Shown: in pieces, positions 15,284 through 26,643 of the stretch
Layout of the letters: every line of letters starts with the position of its first letter
How positions within the stretch are numbered: position 1 is the first letter of the stretch
From: Bordetella holmesii ATCC 51541
Lineage (GTDB): Bacteria > Pseudomonadota > Gammaproteobacteria > Burkholderiales > Burkholderiaceae_B
DNA length: 64,000 nucleotides
Assembly (NCBI GenBank): GCA_000612485.1
Contig: CP007494.1
Coordinates: 1,178,001-1,242,000, forward strand
Reading direction: 5' to 3'
Made by a program: the position numbers and the translations under genes
The notes under the pieces: generated by a model
What the model was told of the DNA's origin: nothing
Seen by the model: only the letters and a program-made list of their open reading frames with translations
Databases searched by the model: none

Positions 15284-16447
15284 TCAGACAGATTTCTTGA
15301 GTGCCTGAACCTTGTCGGTGGCTTCCCAGGAAAACTCCGGCTCGGACCGGCCGAAGTGGCCATAGGCGGCCGTCTTGGTGTAGATCGGGCGCAGCAGATC
15401 GAGCATGTTGACGATGCCCTTGGGGCGCAGATCGAAGTGCTCGCGCACGAGCTTGGCGATCTGGTCATCGGGGATCACGCCGGTGCCTTCGGTGTAAACC
15501 GTAATGTTGATGGGCTCGGCCACGCCGATGGCATAGCTCACCTGCACCTGGCACTGACGCGCCAGGCCGGCGGCCACGACGTTCTTGGCCACATAGCGGG
15601 CCGCGTAAGCCGCCGAGCGATCCACCTTGGACGGATCCTTGCCCGAAAAAGCGCCTCCGCCGTGGGGGCAGGCGCCGCCATAGGTGTCGACGATAATCTT
15701 GCGGCCCGTCAGCCCGCAATCGCCTTGCGGCCCGCCGATGACAAAGCGGCCGGTCGGGTTGACCAGGAACTTGGTCTTGGGCGTGATCAGGCCGTCGGGA
15801 AAGCAAGGCTTGATGATGTCTTCAATGACCGCCTCGTGGATGGCGGACTGCTCGATTTCGGGCGCGTGCTGCGTCGACAGCACCACGGTGTCGACTTCGA
15901 CCGGACGGCCGTCGACATAGCGGAAGGTGACTTGCGACTTGGCGTCGGGACGCAGCCACGGCAGGCGGCCGTCCTTGCGCAGCTCGCTCTGACGCTGCAC
16001 CAGGCGGTGGGCGTACCAGATCGGTGCGGGCATCAGGTCGGGCGTTTCATCGCAGGCGTAGCCGAACATCAACCCCTGGTCGCCGGCGCCCTGATTGAGG
16101 TAGTCCTCGGAGCTGCGGTCCACACCTTGAGCAATGTCGGGCGACTGCTTGTCATAGGCGACCAGCACCGCGCAACCCTTGTAGTCGATACCGTAGTCGG
16201 TATTGTCGTAGCCGATACGGCGGATCGTGTCGCGCGCGACCTGGATGTAATCGACGTTGGCGCTGGTGGTGATTTCTCCGGCCAGCACGACCAGACCCGT
16301 ATTGCACAGGGTTTCGGCTGCGACCCGCGCGTTGGGATCCTGCGTGAAGATGGCGTCGAGGATGGCGTCGGAAATCTGGTCGGCGACCTTGTCGGGGTGG
16401 CCTTCCGAGACCGACTCGGAGGTGAAGAGAAAATCGTTATTAGCCAC
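15284..16447 (-). CDS. metK: S-adenosylmethionine synthetase
   Basis: 387 residues, makes SAM from methionine and ATP as a cytoplasmic tetramer. Motifs include [21 protein letters not shown] at the start, [12 protein letters not shown] (about 117-128) and [27 protein letters not shown]. Full length. The leader (16448-16520) holds a GC-rich hairpin, GGCCGGC-TTT-CGGCC type, but no known SAM riboswitch. Divergent from the lipid A acyltransferase pair; the 278-base space between must hold both promoters. Confidence 0.97.
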   Translation of the reverse strand: MANNDFLFTSESVSEGHPDKVADQISDAILDAIFTQDPNARVAAETLCNTGLVVLAGEITTSANVDYIQVARDTIRRIGYDNTDYGIDYKGCAVLVAYDKQSPDIAQGVDRSSEDYLNQGAGDQGLMFGYACDETPDLMPAPIWYAHRLVQRQSELRKDGRLPWLRPDAKSQVTFRYVDGRPVEVDTVVLSTQHAPEIEQSAIHEAVIEDIIKPCFPDGLITPKTKFLVNPTGRFVIGGPQGDCGLTGRKIIVDTYGGACPHGGGAFSGKDPSKVDRSAAYAARYVAKNVVAAGLARQCQVQVSYAIGVAEPINITVYTEGTGVIPDDQIAKLVREHFDLRPKGIVNMLDLLRPIYTKTAAYGHFGRSEPEFSWEATDKVQALKKSV

Positions 16448-16725
16448 GATGCGTCCTTACGTACATGTCCGGCCGAAAGCCGGCCCTCAAGTTGAACGAG
16501 GCGCGTTGCGCCCCGGATCTTCCTGGCAAGAAGGGCATCTGGGCGCGACGCTTTAGCGGATTTGAAGCAGCACAAGCTGCAACGTCGCTCCGCAAGTTGT
16601 CGGTTAACTCAGCGACTTCAGGCATTTTAGGCGAAAATGGGTATCCGGGCGAAGCAACCCTGCTGGCCGTAGCGTTTTTGCGGACGGACCCACGGGCCTG
16701 CCGCGCCGTTTTCGACAACGACTAC

Positions 16726-17580
16726 ATGCTGCTCGCTTTTTTCCGCTTCATTGCCCTGTTGCCGCTGCCTGTACTGCAGGCGTTCGGGCGGAGTCTGGGC
16801 AAGCTGGCTTATGCCTGGCCAGGCAAATACCGGCAGCGCCTCAAAGCCAATGCCGCGCAAGCGGGTTACCCGCAGGCGGCGTTCGCGCGCCGCGCGGCCG
16901 GCCAGATCGGCGCGAGCATGCTCGAATCACCCTGGATCTGGTTTCGCGAAAAAGACAGTCTGAACCGCATCCATCTTGACGAGGCGAACCGCGCCGTCCT
17001 GGAGACGACCCTGGCCGAGCAACGCGGCACGGTATTTCTCACGCCGCATCTGGGCTGTTTTGAGGTCATGGCCCGCTATCTGGCGCAGAAGGTCGCGCTG
17101 ACGGTCATGTTTCGCCCGCCGCGCAAGGCCATTCTGGCTCCTTTGCTGGAGACCGCGCGCAACAACTCGGCGGTACGCGCCGTTCCCGCCAATATGCAGG
17201 GTGTCCGCGAATTCGTGCGCGCTCTGCGTCGCGGCGAGGCCGTGGGACTGTTGCCCGATCAGGCGCCGGGCCAGGGCGAAGGCGTCTGGGCGCCGTTTTT
17301 TGGCCGCATGGCCTACACGGTCACCCTGCCCGGCAAACTCGCCGGGCAAACGCGCGTGCCCATCGTACTTTGCGCGGCGCAGCGCCTGCCCCGTGGCCAA
17401 GGCTGGCAACTGCACTTTGTTCGGGTACCGGAACCGCTGCCCGACGACCCTCAGGCTCAGGCCACGCTGCTCAACCACAGCATGGAAGCATTGATCCGCC
17501 GTTGCCCCGATCAGTATCTCTGGGGCTATAACCGATATAAGACCCCGCGCGGCGCACCCCCCGCCCCCACAGCCCCATGA
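16726..17580 (+). CDS. Lipid A biosynthesis late acyltransferase (LpxL/HtrB family), first copy
   Basis: 284 residues from MLLAFFRFIALLPLPVLQ, an N-terminal membrane anchor, with the acyltransferase motif HLGCFE (His108-x4-Glu113), PDQAPG-type second motif at about 183 and a C-terminal RRCPDQYLWGYNRYK. It adds a secondary acyl chain to Kdo-lipid A at the inner membrane. The reading frame is open further upstream, but ATG 16726 starts the conserved part. It overlaps the next acyltransferase by four bases (ATGA). In B. pertussis a pair of lpxL genes is likewise adjacent; I cannot say which of lpxL1/lpxL2 this is. Confidence 0.9.
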   Translation: MLLAFFRFIALLPLPVLQAFGRSLGKLAYAWPGKYRQRLKANAAQAGYPQAAFARRAAGQIGASMLESPWIWFREKDSLNRIHLDEANRAVLETTLAEQRGTVFLTPHLGCFEVMARYLAQKVALTVMFRPPRKAILAPLLETARNNSAVRAVPANMQGVREFVRALRRGEAVGLLPDQAPGQGEGVWAPFFGRMAYTVTLPGKLAGQTRVPIVLCAAQRLPRGQGWQLHFVRVPEPLPDDPQAQATLLNHSMEALIRRCPDQYLWGYNRYKTPRGAPPAPTAP

Positions 17581-18470
17581 GTTCCGATTTCAAAACCCGT
17601 GCCCTGACCGGGCTGCTGCGCTGGTTCGCCGGCATGAGTCCCCGAGCGCGGCAGCGTGCTGGCGCCTGCGCAGGCTGGCTGGCCCTGCATCTGGCCAAAT
17701 CGCGTGTCCATATCGTGCGGCGCAACCTGGAAATCTGCTTCCCCGACGAAAGCCCGCAGACGCGGCAGCGCTGGACCCGCGAACACTTCCGCGCGCTGGG
17801 CCAATCCATCGTCGACCGGGGAGTACTCTGGTACGGCAGCCCCGATGCCATACGCGAGATGGTCACCGTCAGTGGCGCCGACACCATCAATATGCTGGCC
17901 GCCTCCGGACGGCCGGTCATTCTTCTGGCACCGCATTTCATCGGACTGGATGTCGCCGCCACCCGCCTGACCATGGAAGTTCCCAGTGGCGCGACCATGT
18001 ACACGCCACAAAGCGACGCGGCCGTCGATGCCATCGTGCGGGCCGGCCGCATGCGATTCAACGAGGTTTTCCTTGTCAGCCGCAAAGATGGAGTGCGCGA
18101 CCTGATACGCCATTTCCGCCAGGCCCGGCCCGTGTATTACCTGCCCGACATGGATTTCGGCCGCAACGGCTCGGCCTTCGTGCCCTTTTTTGGCGTGCCC
18201 GCCGCCACGCTGGTCGCGACAGCGCAATTGGCGCGCAAGTGGAATGCCGCCGTGCTGCCCATCCTCGACTTCTGGGACCCAGCCTCCGGCCGCTATCACG
18301 TCGAAGTCCTCCCGCCGCTGGCCGATTTCCCCGGCCAAGACAGCCTCGAGGATGCGACGGCGCGCCTGAACCGCGAGTTAGAAAGCTGGATCCGCCGCTG
18401 CCCCAGCCAGTACTACTGGGTGCACCGGCGTTTCAAAACACGCCCCGAGGGCTCGCCCAAGCTCTACTAG
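17577..18470 (+). CDS. Lipid A biosynthesis late acyltransferase (LpxL/HtrB family), second copy
   Basis: 297 residues with the canonical HX4D motif HFIGLD (His120, Asp125), [16 protein letters not shown] (second block, about 193-208) and the end [18 protein letters not shown]. It is closer to classic LpxL than the preceding gene, which has HX4E. The two are translationally coupled and probably add different secondary acyl chains to lipid A, which sets endotoxin potency in Bordetella. dapF follows 40 bases later on the same strand. Confidence 0.93.
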   Translation: MSSDFKTRALTGLLRWFAGMSPRARQRAGACAGWLALHLAKSRVHIVRRNLEICFPDESPQTRQRWTREHFRALGQSIVDRGVLWYGSPDAIREMVTVSGADTINMLAASGRPVILLAPHFIGLDVAATRLTMEVPSGATMYTPQSDAAVDAIVRAGRMRFNEVFLVSRKDGVRDLIRHFRQARPVYYLPDMDFGRNGSAFVPFFGVPAATLVATAQLARKWNAAVLPILDFWDPASGRYHVEVLPPLADFPGQDSLEDATARLNRELESWIRRCPSQYYWVHRRFKTRPEGSPKLY

Positions 18471-18510
18471 CCCGGCTGCCAGATGGTTGGGAATGGGTGA
18501 TAATCCCGGC

Positions 18511-19389
18511 ATGATCTGGAACTTCACCAAAATGCATGGCGCCGGCAACGACTTCGTCGTGCTCGACGGCGTTCGCCAAACCATCGAGATGACGCCGGAG
18601 CGCGCGCGCGCTCTGGGCGACCGGCATTTCGGCGTCGGCGCCGACCAGATATTGCTGGTCGAGCGGCCTACCCGCCCCGACGCCGACTTTCGCTACCGGG
18701 TTTTCAACAATGACGGCAGCGAGGTCGAGCATTGCGGCAACGGCGCGCGCTGCTTCGTGCGCTTTGTGCACGAGCAGGGCTTGAGCGAGAAGAACCCGCT
18801 GCGCGCGGAGATCGTCAGCGGCGTCATTCTGCTCGACGAAAGCGAAGACGGACAGGTAACCGTGGATATGGGATCGACGTGCTTCGATCCGGCGGCGCTA
18901 CCCTTCGATGCCCACGGCCTGACCCAGCGCTCGCAGGGGCAGGATACGCTCTACACCCTGCCGCTTGACGGCGCCGAGGTGGAAATCTCGACCGTGGCCA
19001 TTTCCAACCCGCACGCCGTGCAGGTGGTCGCCGATGTCGCCACAGCAGCCGTGGCCCGTCTGGGCCCGCAAATCGAATCGCATCCCCGCTTTGCGCGCCG
19101 CGTCAATGCCGGTTTCATGCAGATCATCGACCGCCACGCCATCGCGCTGCGCGTCTACGAACGCGGCGCGGGCGAGACCCTGGCTTGCGGCACCGGGGCC
19201 TGCGCGGCCGTGGCTGCCGGCATCCGCGGCGGCCTGCTCGACAGTCCCGTGCGCGTGCAAACCCGCGGCGGCGTGCTGACCATTGCCTGGGACGGCGCCC
19301 AACTGCGCATGACCGGCCCGGCCCAGTCCGTATTCCATGGCCAGATCGATATCGACAAACTGGTCTTTTCCATGGCGCTGAATCGCTGA
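18511..19389 (+). CDS. dapF: Diaminopimelate epimerase
   Basis: 292 residues; converts LL- to meso-diaminopimelate for lysine and peptidoglycan. Both catalytic cysteines are present: Cys75 in EHCGNGARC and Cys226 in [28 protein letters not shown] is the standard N-terminus, so ATG 18511 is preferred over an ATG eight codons upstream. It begins the dapF-DUF484-xerC order that is conserved in many Proteobacteria. Confidence 0.96.
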   Translation: MIWNFTKMHGAGNDFVVLDGVRQTIEMTPERARALGDRHFGVGADQILLVERPTRPDADFRYRVFNNDGSEVEHCGNGARCFVRFVHEQGLSEKNPLRAEIVSGVILLDESEDGQVTVDMGSTCFDPAALPFDAHGLTQRSQGQDTLYTLPLDGAEVEISTVAISNPHAVQVVADVATAAVARLGPQIESHPRFARRVNAGFMQIIDRHAIALRVYERGAGETLACGTGACAAVAAGIRGGLLDSPVRVQTRGGVLTIAWDGAQLRMTGPAQSVFHGQIDIDKLVFSMALNR

Positions 19390-19413
19390 GCGCAACGCAT
19401 CCATCAAGGCGAC

Positions 19414-20082
19414 ATGACCACCAACGATCCCAGCGCGCAGGATATTGCGCATTTTCTGCAGGAACACCCGGCGTTCTTCGATGAGCACCCGACCGTGTTC
19501 GCCAATCTGCACGTTCCCAACCCCCATGGCGGGCGGGCGATATCGCTGGCCGAGCGGCAGATTCTCACGCTGCGCGAGCGCAATCGCAGCCTCGAATGGC
19601 GTCTCAATGAGTTGGTGCGTAACGCCGGCGACAACGAGACCATCGCCCAGCAGGTGACCGCCTGGTCGGCTCGCCTGCTGCGCGAAACCGACGCAGCACG
19701 CCTGCCGGCCGAGATCACACTGGGCCTGGCCGAGCAGTTCAATCTGGATCACGCCGGCTTGCGTCTGTGGAATCTGCCCGGCCTGCCGGCCGAGGGCCAA
19801 CACGGCTATGGTGCAGCCGTCTCCGACGACGCCCGTACCTTTGCCGATAGCTTGAAAACGCCCTATTGCGGCAATGACACCGGGTTCGAGGCTGTCCGCT
19901 GGCTCGATAGCACCCCCAAGTCGCTGGCTCTGGTGGCGCTGCGGCTGCAGGCAGACGCCCCCAGCGTCGGCCTGCTGATTCTGGGCTCCGACGACGCCGC
20001 GCGCTTTACGCCCGAGATGGGTACTGCGTTTCTCGAAACCATCGGCCAGCTCGCCTCGGCCGCGCTGCATCGTCTGGCCTGA
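19414..20082 (+). CDS. DUF484 family protein
   Basis: 222 residues: an N-terminal helical part (DIAHFLQEHPAFFDEHPTVFANLHVPNPHGGRAISLAERQILTLRERN) and a GAF-like domain from about residue 95. DUF484 genes lie between dapF and xerC across gamma- and betaproteobacteria; no function is proven. It starts 24 bases after dapF and ends six bases before xerC, so it is part of the same operon. Confidence 0.9.
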   Translation: MTTNDPSAQDIAHFLQEHPAFFDEHPTVFANLHVPNPHGGRAISLAERQILTLRERNRSLEWRLNELVRNAGDNETIAQQVTAWSARLLRETDAARLPAEITLGLAEQFNLDHAGLRLWNLPGLPAEGQHGYGAAVSDDARTFADSLKTPYCGNDTGFEAVRWLDSTPKSLALVALRLQADAPSVGLLILGSDDAARFTPEMGTAFLETIGQLASAALHRLA

Positions 20083-20088
20083 GGCCCT

Positions 20089-21057
20089 ATGACCGAGGAT
20101 GCCGCGCCACTCTTTGCCTGGCTGCGGCATTTGCAGACGCAACGGCGCTACGCCGAGCACACCCTCTCGGCCTACCGCCGCGATCTCCAATGCCTGGCAG
20201 ACGTCGCGCAAAAGCATGGCGTGCCGCTGGCCGCCCTGTCGACGGGCCACATCCGCCAAGCCATCGCTCGCCTGCACGCTCAAGGCCTGGGGCCGCGCAG
20301 TCTGGCGCGCCGGCTGGCGGCCTGGCGGGGTTTCTATCATTGGTGGGCGCCGCAAGCGGGGCTGCCGAGCAACCCGGTAGCCGGCGTCCGGGCCCCCAAA
20401 GCGCCCCGGGCGTTACCCAAAGCCTTGTCTGTGGATCAGGCTCAAGCATTGCTAGACCACGCGCCGGCAACGTTGGCCCGCGACCCGGCTGGCCTGCGTG
20501 ATCACGCCATGTTCGAACTGCTCTATTCCAGCGGCCTGCGCCTGTCAGAATTGGTGGGACTCGATACGCATTATCAGCGTGATGCGGGTGAGGATCCGCG
20601 CGGCTGGCTTGATCGGGCCGAGGCAGAAGTCATTGTGCTGGGCAAGGGCGGTAAACGGCGCACCGTGCCGGTGGGCAAGGCCGCGCTGGATGCGCTGGAT
20701 CAATGGCTTGCGGCGCGCGGCACGTTGTTGGCAGCCACCACACCGGCGGCCGATCAGCACGCGCTTTTTCTGGGCGCGCGCGGCGCCCGCATCTCGCCGC
20801 GCGTGGTGCAACAGCAATTGGGCCGGCTGGCCCAAGCCGCAGGCATGCCGGCGCATGTCCACCCCCATGTGCTGCGCCACAGCTTTGCCAGCCATGTACT
20901 GCAATCCGCGCAGGATCTGCGCGCCGTGCAAGAGTTGCTGGGGCATGCCAACATCGCCACCACCCAGATCTACACACGGCTGGATTTCCAGCACCTGGCC
21001 AAAGTCTATGACCAGGCCCACCCACGCGCCAACCGCAAGCCTGGCGGCAAAGACTGA
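20089..21057 (+). CDS. xerC: Tyrosine recombinase XerC
   Basis: 322 residues; resolves chromosome dimers at dif with XerD. An N-terminal SAM-like core-binding domain (about 5-90) precedes the catalytic domain with Arg151 (SSGLRLSEL), Lys187 (LGKGGKRR), His260 and Arg263 (HPHVLRHSFASH), His286 (LGHANIATTQ) and Tyr295 (IYTRLDF). All catalytic residues are intact. Although an integrase-family protein, the dapF-DUF484 context marks it as housekeeping, not mobile. Confidence 0.95.
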   Translation: MTEDAAPLFAWLRHLQTQRRYAEHTLSAYRRDLQCLADVAQKHGVPLAALSTGHIRQAIARLHAQGLGPRSLARRLAAWRGFYHWWAPQAGLPSNPVAGVRAPKAPRALPKALSVDQAQALLDHAPATLARDPAGLRDHAMFELLYSSGLRLSELVGLDTHYQRDAGEDPRGWLDRAEAEVIVLGKGGKRRTVPVGKAALDALDQWLAARGTLLAATTPAADQHALFLGARGARISPRVVQQQLGRLAQAAGMPAHVHPHVLRHSFASHVLQSAQDLRAVQELLGHANIATTQIYTRLDFQHLAKVYDQAHPRANRKPGGKD

Positions 21058-21062
21058 GCGTC

Positions 21063-23107
21063 TCAGTACGTCATCCGCACGCCCAGCAATACCGAGCGCC
21101 CGGGCAGCGGCGCCGAGGTGGCCAAGAACGAAGCGTGGTTATAGGCCAGCTTGTCCAACAGGTTGTTGCCGCGCAGATAAACGTCATACTGCGCGCCAGC
21201 GGCCTTGAAGCGATAGCTGACCACGGCGTTGACCAGTGAATAACCCGGCGTTTCGCTCTCATAGCTGGCGATGTCTTTCTGGCGGAATACATAAGTATAC
21301 TCCACCCCTGCGGACCACTGCTGCCATTTGACGTTGGCGCGCGCACCCAGCCGTGCCGCGGGGATACGCGGCAGATTGCCCTGGCCGCCCGTCAGTTTGC
21401 CGCGCACATAATCGCCAAACACGCCGGCAGAGAACAACGGCGAGAACTGATGATTGATCTGGCCTTCCACGCCGGTGAACTCTGCGTCCTGCTGCGAGTA
21501 CTCAATGAGGCGGAAGTCTTCGAAACGATCCAGCGTATCGGCGTATATATAGTTTTTGACCCGGTTGTGGAATGCGCTCAGGCTCAACGTCGTGTCGCCC
21601 TCGTGCTTGCGCAAGGTCAGATCAATATTGCGCGACGTCTCGCGATCGAACCTGGCATTGCCAATTTCGTAGGTGTTGGTGGCCAGATGCACGCCGTCGG
21701 CGTAGAGCTCCTGCGCCGACGGCAGACGTTGCGAGCGCGACACCGACAATGCCAACGAATAGCGAGGGGCGAAATCCCAGATCGCCGCAGCCGACAACGA
21801 CGTGCCGGACAGCCGGGACTTCTCGAGGTGGCCTGCCGGTGAAACGCTTTGCCAGTCCTGACGTGCACCGGCCTCAAAACGCCAGTCGGCCAGACGATAT
21901 TCTTCGAGCAGAAAAATTCCATTGGCGCGCGTCTTGCTGCGCGGCAGGAATGCCTCCTCGCCGTCGGCGCGAAAATCGCTGAAGGCCGTCTGCACGCCGA
22001 TGACGCCACGCAGTCCCATCCACGGCTTATGCTCCAGCTCCAGCCGGGCGTCGATGCCTTCATTTCTGAAGCGCGTCCCCACCGCGCCGCCCTCGATCTC
22101 GTCATGCTGATAGTCGGTCAGGCCGCTGCGAAAACGCAGCTTGCTGAACCCAGGCAAGGGATCGAGATACTCGGCGCGCAGATCGACCCGATTGCTGCGC
22201 AACTTGACGTAGGGAATATCTCCGCCGGCGGCATGATCGTGATCGTGCCCGTGATCATCGTCGTCATGATCGTGTCCGCCGCAGTGCAGATGGTCACCAT
22301 GAGGGTGGCAACTCTCGTACTCGTGGTTGTGCCCTGGCAGCCCATACTTGCTATCTATGTGCGTGAACGCCACGCCAATGTAGCCGCGCGGGCCTATCCA
22401 CGACATCCCGACCGACCCCTGCGTAGACTCGCTATACGAGCCGGCTAGTTTGCCGCCCGGCCAATCGGGCACGTCGTAATCGCTGCTGCGCCGCTTCAGG
22501 CCCTCTACACGAACCACGAACGCGTCCGTGCCACCGGTGATACCGATGACGCCGGCGCGCTCTTTGGTGCCCGTGGCTGCACGCAACTCTGCCTCGGCCG
22601 ACAGGCCGGACTCTGGTTTTTCAGTAGGGATGCGCTTGTCCAACACATTGACCACGCCACCGATGGCCCCCCGCCATACCGCAGCGTAGCCGGACCGCGC
22701 AGGACCTCGATGCGATCAGCCAGCAAAGGTTCTATGGTGGTGGCGTGATCCGGTGAAATCGCCGATGCATCCATCAACTGCGAGCCATCGGACAGCACGC
22801 TCACGCGCGGGGCCGTCTGACCACGAATGACGGGTCGGCTGGCCCCACCACCAAAGGTGTCGGCGTGCACACCAGGAAGACCATTGAGCGTATCGCCCAG
22901 CGTGCCCTGCCGGCGCTGCGCAAGCTCCTGCCCATCAACAACGGTGACCGGCAGCGCCGTGTTGCTCGGATCCTGTCCAAGCAGATCGGCCGAGACGGCA
23001 ATGGGATTCAACGTCGTGGCGGCCGTTTCGCCGGTCTGAGCCAGACCGGCGGGGGAGGCAAACGCCATGACGAGCGCGACATGACATGGGCGCGGGGAGA
23101 ACTTCAT
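21063..23107 (-). pseudogene. znuD: TonB-dependent outer-membrane zinc receptor (ZnuD-like), frameshifted at a C/G tract
   Basis: The signal peptide (MKFSPRPCHVALVMAFASPAGLAQ), TonB-box region and plug (GVHADTFGGGASRPVIRGQ, IEVLRGPATLRYGGG) run to a six-base G/C tract at 22667-22672, where the frame is lost. The barrel continues in another frame from VVNVLDKRIP to the terminal SVLLGVRMTY. One added G restores YGGGAIGGVVNVLDKR, the usual TonB-receptor plug sequence. A His/Asp-rich loop (HNHEYESCHPHGDHLHCGGHDHDD) resembles ZnuD of Neisseria, which takes up zinc. Two Zur-like sites precede it. The lesion could be a fixed pseudogene, a phase-variable tract or a consensus error. Confidence 0.85.
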
Positions 23108-23120
23108 TCCTCTTTTCCTA

Positions 23121-23161
23121 ATGTTATATCATTTCAGTTAAGGGTCAGAATGATATAACAT
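23121..23161. promoter_or_regulatory. Paired Zur-type operator upstream of znuD
   Basis: ATGTTATATCATT (23121-23133) and its exact inverse AATGATATAACAT (23149-23161) form a 13-base perfect inverted repeat with a 15-base spacer, 14 bases before the znuD start. Each arm contains the TGTTATA half of proteobacterial Zur boxes. The same 12-mer occurs a third time before zur. Binding here would repress znuD when zinc is plentiful. Confidence 0.75.
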
Positions 23162-23193
23162 ATCAAAAACTAGGCAAGAGGGGTGCGGTAAAT

Positions 23194-24135
23194 TCAGCCG
23201 CCGCTGGCGATCTGCCCGCCCAGCAGTAGTATGCCCAGCAGCAGCACCGCCAGCGCAGCCAGCGCTTCAACGGCGTAACGCAAGCGCGCCACCAACGGCG
23301 GCGACAACCGTGACGAAGCCGTCAGCGCGTCGCGCGACCACACCGCTATCATGGCCAACACAGCCACGGTCAGCCCGGTGCCCAGGCCCATGGCCATGGC
23401 CGCGACCACGCCCGCGCTGAATATTCCCTGCGACAGCGCGAAAACCAGGACGATCAGCGCGCCACTGCACGGACGCAGGCCCACCGCCGCAATCGCCGTC
23501 CACGCTCGCCGCCAATCCAAGCGGCCGGCCATCAGCGCCAGAGGCGGCACGTGCCCACATCCGCACGTAGCGTGATGCAAATGCCGGCTGCCACCTTGCT
23601 CGGCCAGGAACCAAGGGCGCAGGGCTTTGGCCCACACCAACCACGCACCCAGCACCACGATCAGTCCGTGCGAAGCGAGCTCCAGCCATTGCGTGCCCGC
23701 GTTCATGACGTGGGCCGTCACGTTGAACAGACCTGCCAGTATGGCTACCATCAGAATCGCCACCACCGCCTGCAGCAGCGCGGACATCAAGGCCAGGATG
23801 GCGCCATTGCGCGCGCTTTGATGATTGGCCAGAACGAACGCCGAGATGACGGCCTTGCCATGGCCCGGCCCCAGCGCATGAAATACGCCGTAGGCAAAAG
23901 AAAGGCCAACCAGTACCCACGAACCCTCGTGCTGCCAGGCACGCACGGCCGCCGTCAACTGGCGATAGAAATGAGACTGCCAGACGGAGATCTGGGCAAA
24001 CCATTGCGCCAGCCAGCCCGTTGACGGCGGCGCGCTCTCGGGCACGGCAAAGGGATGGGACTGCGCCCAGGCAGACGCGCCCGTCAGCAGCAACGCCGCT
24101 GTCAACACAACGGCCAGCCACGCCCTACCCTTCAT
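23194..24135 (-). CDS. NicO/RcnA-family metal transport membrane protein
   Basis: 313 residues with a signal-like start (MKGRAWLAVVLTAALLLTGASAWAQ) and about six membrane helices; the motif GVFHALGPGHGKAVISAFVLA is the NicO signature with metal-binding His residues. A His/Cys stretch, HLHHATCGCGH, lies in the central loop. Members move nickel or cobalt, or act in metal efflux. Here it overlaps the DUF1007 gene by four bases inside a zinc operon, so zinc or another divalent metal is plausible. The substrate is not shown by sequence. Confidence 0.85.
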   Translation of the reverse strand: MKGRAWLAVVLTAALLLTGASAWAQSHPFAVPESAPPSTGWLAQWFAQISVWQSHFYRQLTAAVRAWQHEGSWVLVGLSFAYGVFHALGPGHGKAVISAFVLANHQSARNGAILALMSALLQAVVAILMVAILAGLFNVTAHVMNAGTQWLELASHGLIVVLGAWLVWAKALRPWFLAEQGGSRHLHHATCGCGHVPPLALMAGRLDWRRAWTAIAAVGLRPCSGALIVLVFALSQGIFSAGVVAAMAMGLGTGLTVAVLAMIAVWSRDALTASSRLSPPLVARLRYAVEALAALAVLLLGILLLGGQIASGG

Positions 24136-24757
24136 GAGCAGCGCAACTCATTGCGGTGCGTCAACCCCTTGGTGATGGCAAACAGCTCATCAGGCAAGGT
24201 GTCTACATCGGAAGGGATCGACGCCAACTGTTGCATGGTCTTCCAATCCAACGCCTGTGGCGGCCGGTAGGTCTGCCGGCAGTTGGCGGGCGCATCAGTC
24301 AGCCGCCAGGCTTGCGGCGCGTCGAAGGCGTAAGCCACGAAATACGTGGGGTCGAAGATATCGATGCTCAGTCCGTCCGCGCCCGGCGCGACCGGGTGTT
24401 TGAGTGGCAACGTAAAAGACAGCGACAGACGCTGGCCGTCCCAGCGCACATCGCTGTCCACCGGTGCGCCAAACGCCAACGGCGCCCCGCCATGCGTGAC
24501 GCGAGTGAAGTAGTGCGAGATGGGCTCGCCCAACGCCTTCATCCAATCTTGCGCCATGCTTTTGCGCGTGCTGGCCGCCAGGCCGCCATCGCCTTCGCGA
24601 GGCAACCCTTGGGTCGCATAAGCGCCAAACATTTCGTCGAACTGCCAGGTCTGCCGCAGGGCAGACACTCTGCCCTGTGCGTCAAAGATGACTTCTGCCT
24701 GCGCGTCTATCCACATATGCGGATGCGCCCAGCCCGTCAACGGCACTGCCGCCAAGA

Positions 24758-25765
<1,008 letters not shown>

Positions 25766-25767
25766 AG

Positions 25768-26643
25768 TCACACCTCTTTGGAAAAGACCCGCCCAGGCTT
25801 GCGGCGCAACAAGCCGCCTTGCGGGCCGAGCATCAAGGAAAGGAGATAGATCAGTCCGGCCGACAGGATGATGGCCGGCGAGGCTGCCAGATCGAGATGG
25901 AAGGACGCCACCAGACCGACCCACGAGGCCAGAGCAGCCAGGCCGATGGCCAGCGGCATCTGCGTGGCCACCCGCGGCGCCCAGAAACGGGCCGCCAGCG
26001 CAGGCAGCATCATCATGCCCACCACCATCAGGGTGCCCAGTATCTGAAAGCCTGCGACCAGATTCACGACGACCAGCGCCAGGAAACCAAAATGCGCCAG
26101 CCAGCCACGGCCGCCGGCGGCCCGCAGAAACCCTGGGTCGAAACACTCGGCCACCAATAATCGGTACAGCAACGCAAGACCGAACAAGGTCAGCGTGCTG
26201 ACGATGCCAGCCAGCCAAAGTGCGTCATCGCCCAGACCCAGCACGGTGCCGAACAGCACGTGCAGGAGATCGACATTGGAGCCGCGCAGCGACACCAGCA
26301 GCACGCCCAGCGCCAGCGAGATCAGATAGAACGCCGCGAAACTGGCGTCCTCACGCAGGGGCGTCAAGCGTGTCACGAGTCCGGACAAAAGCGCCACGGC
26401 CAAGCCGGTGGCGATGCCTCCGGCCATCATGGCGCCGAGCGACAGCCCTGCCAGCAGATAGCCCGCGGCCACGCCAGGCAAAATGGCGTGCGACATGGCG
26501 TCACCCATCAGGCTCATGCGCCGCAAGACAAGAAACACGCCCAGGGGCGCGGCACCAAACGCCAGCGCCACGGCGCCGGCCAGCGCTCGCCGCATGAAAC
26601 CAAAGTCAAAGAACGGCGCGGCCAGCGCTTGCCACAGACTCAT
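25768..26643 (-). CDS. znuB: Zinc ABC transporter permease ZnuB
   Basis: 291 residues, eight or so membrane helices of the ABC-3 family (MRRALAGAVALAFGAAPLGVFLVLRRMSLMGDAMSHAILPGVAAGYL is the signature region). ATG 26643 overlaps the znuC stop (ATGA). A longer upstream frame exists but lies within znuC. The protein forms the membrane channel for zinc imported from ZnuA. Confidence 0.95.
   Translation of the reverse strand: MSLWQALAAPFFDFGFMRRALAGAVALAFGAAPLGVFLVLRRMSLMGDAMSHAILPGVAAGYLLAGLSLGAMMAGGIATGLAVALLSGLVTRLTPLREDASFAAFYLISLALGVLLVSLRGSNVDLLHVLFGTVLGLGDDALWLAGIVSTLTLFGLALLYRLLVAECFDPGFLRAAGGRGWLAHFGFLALVVVNLVAGFQILGTLMVVGMMMLPALAARFWAPRVATQMPLAIGLAALASWVGLVASFHLDLAASPAIILSAGLIYLLSLMLGPQGGLLRRKPGRVFSKEV

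Noticed and set aside
16448..16725. SAM riboswitch in the metK leader
   Set aside because: Only simple GC hairpins are visible; none of the conserved SAM-I/II/IV/V blocks is recognisable.
20089..21057. Tyrosine recombinase as an integrase of a genomic island
   Set aside because: All residues and the dapF-DUF484 context fit XerC; no attachment-site repeats or tRNA nearby.
23267..24121. 284-residue minus-strand frame overlapping the NicO gene
   Set aside because: Same strand, different frame; lacks the membrane-helix pattern and NicO signature of the 313-residue frame.
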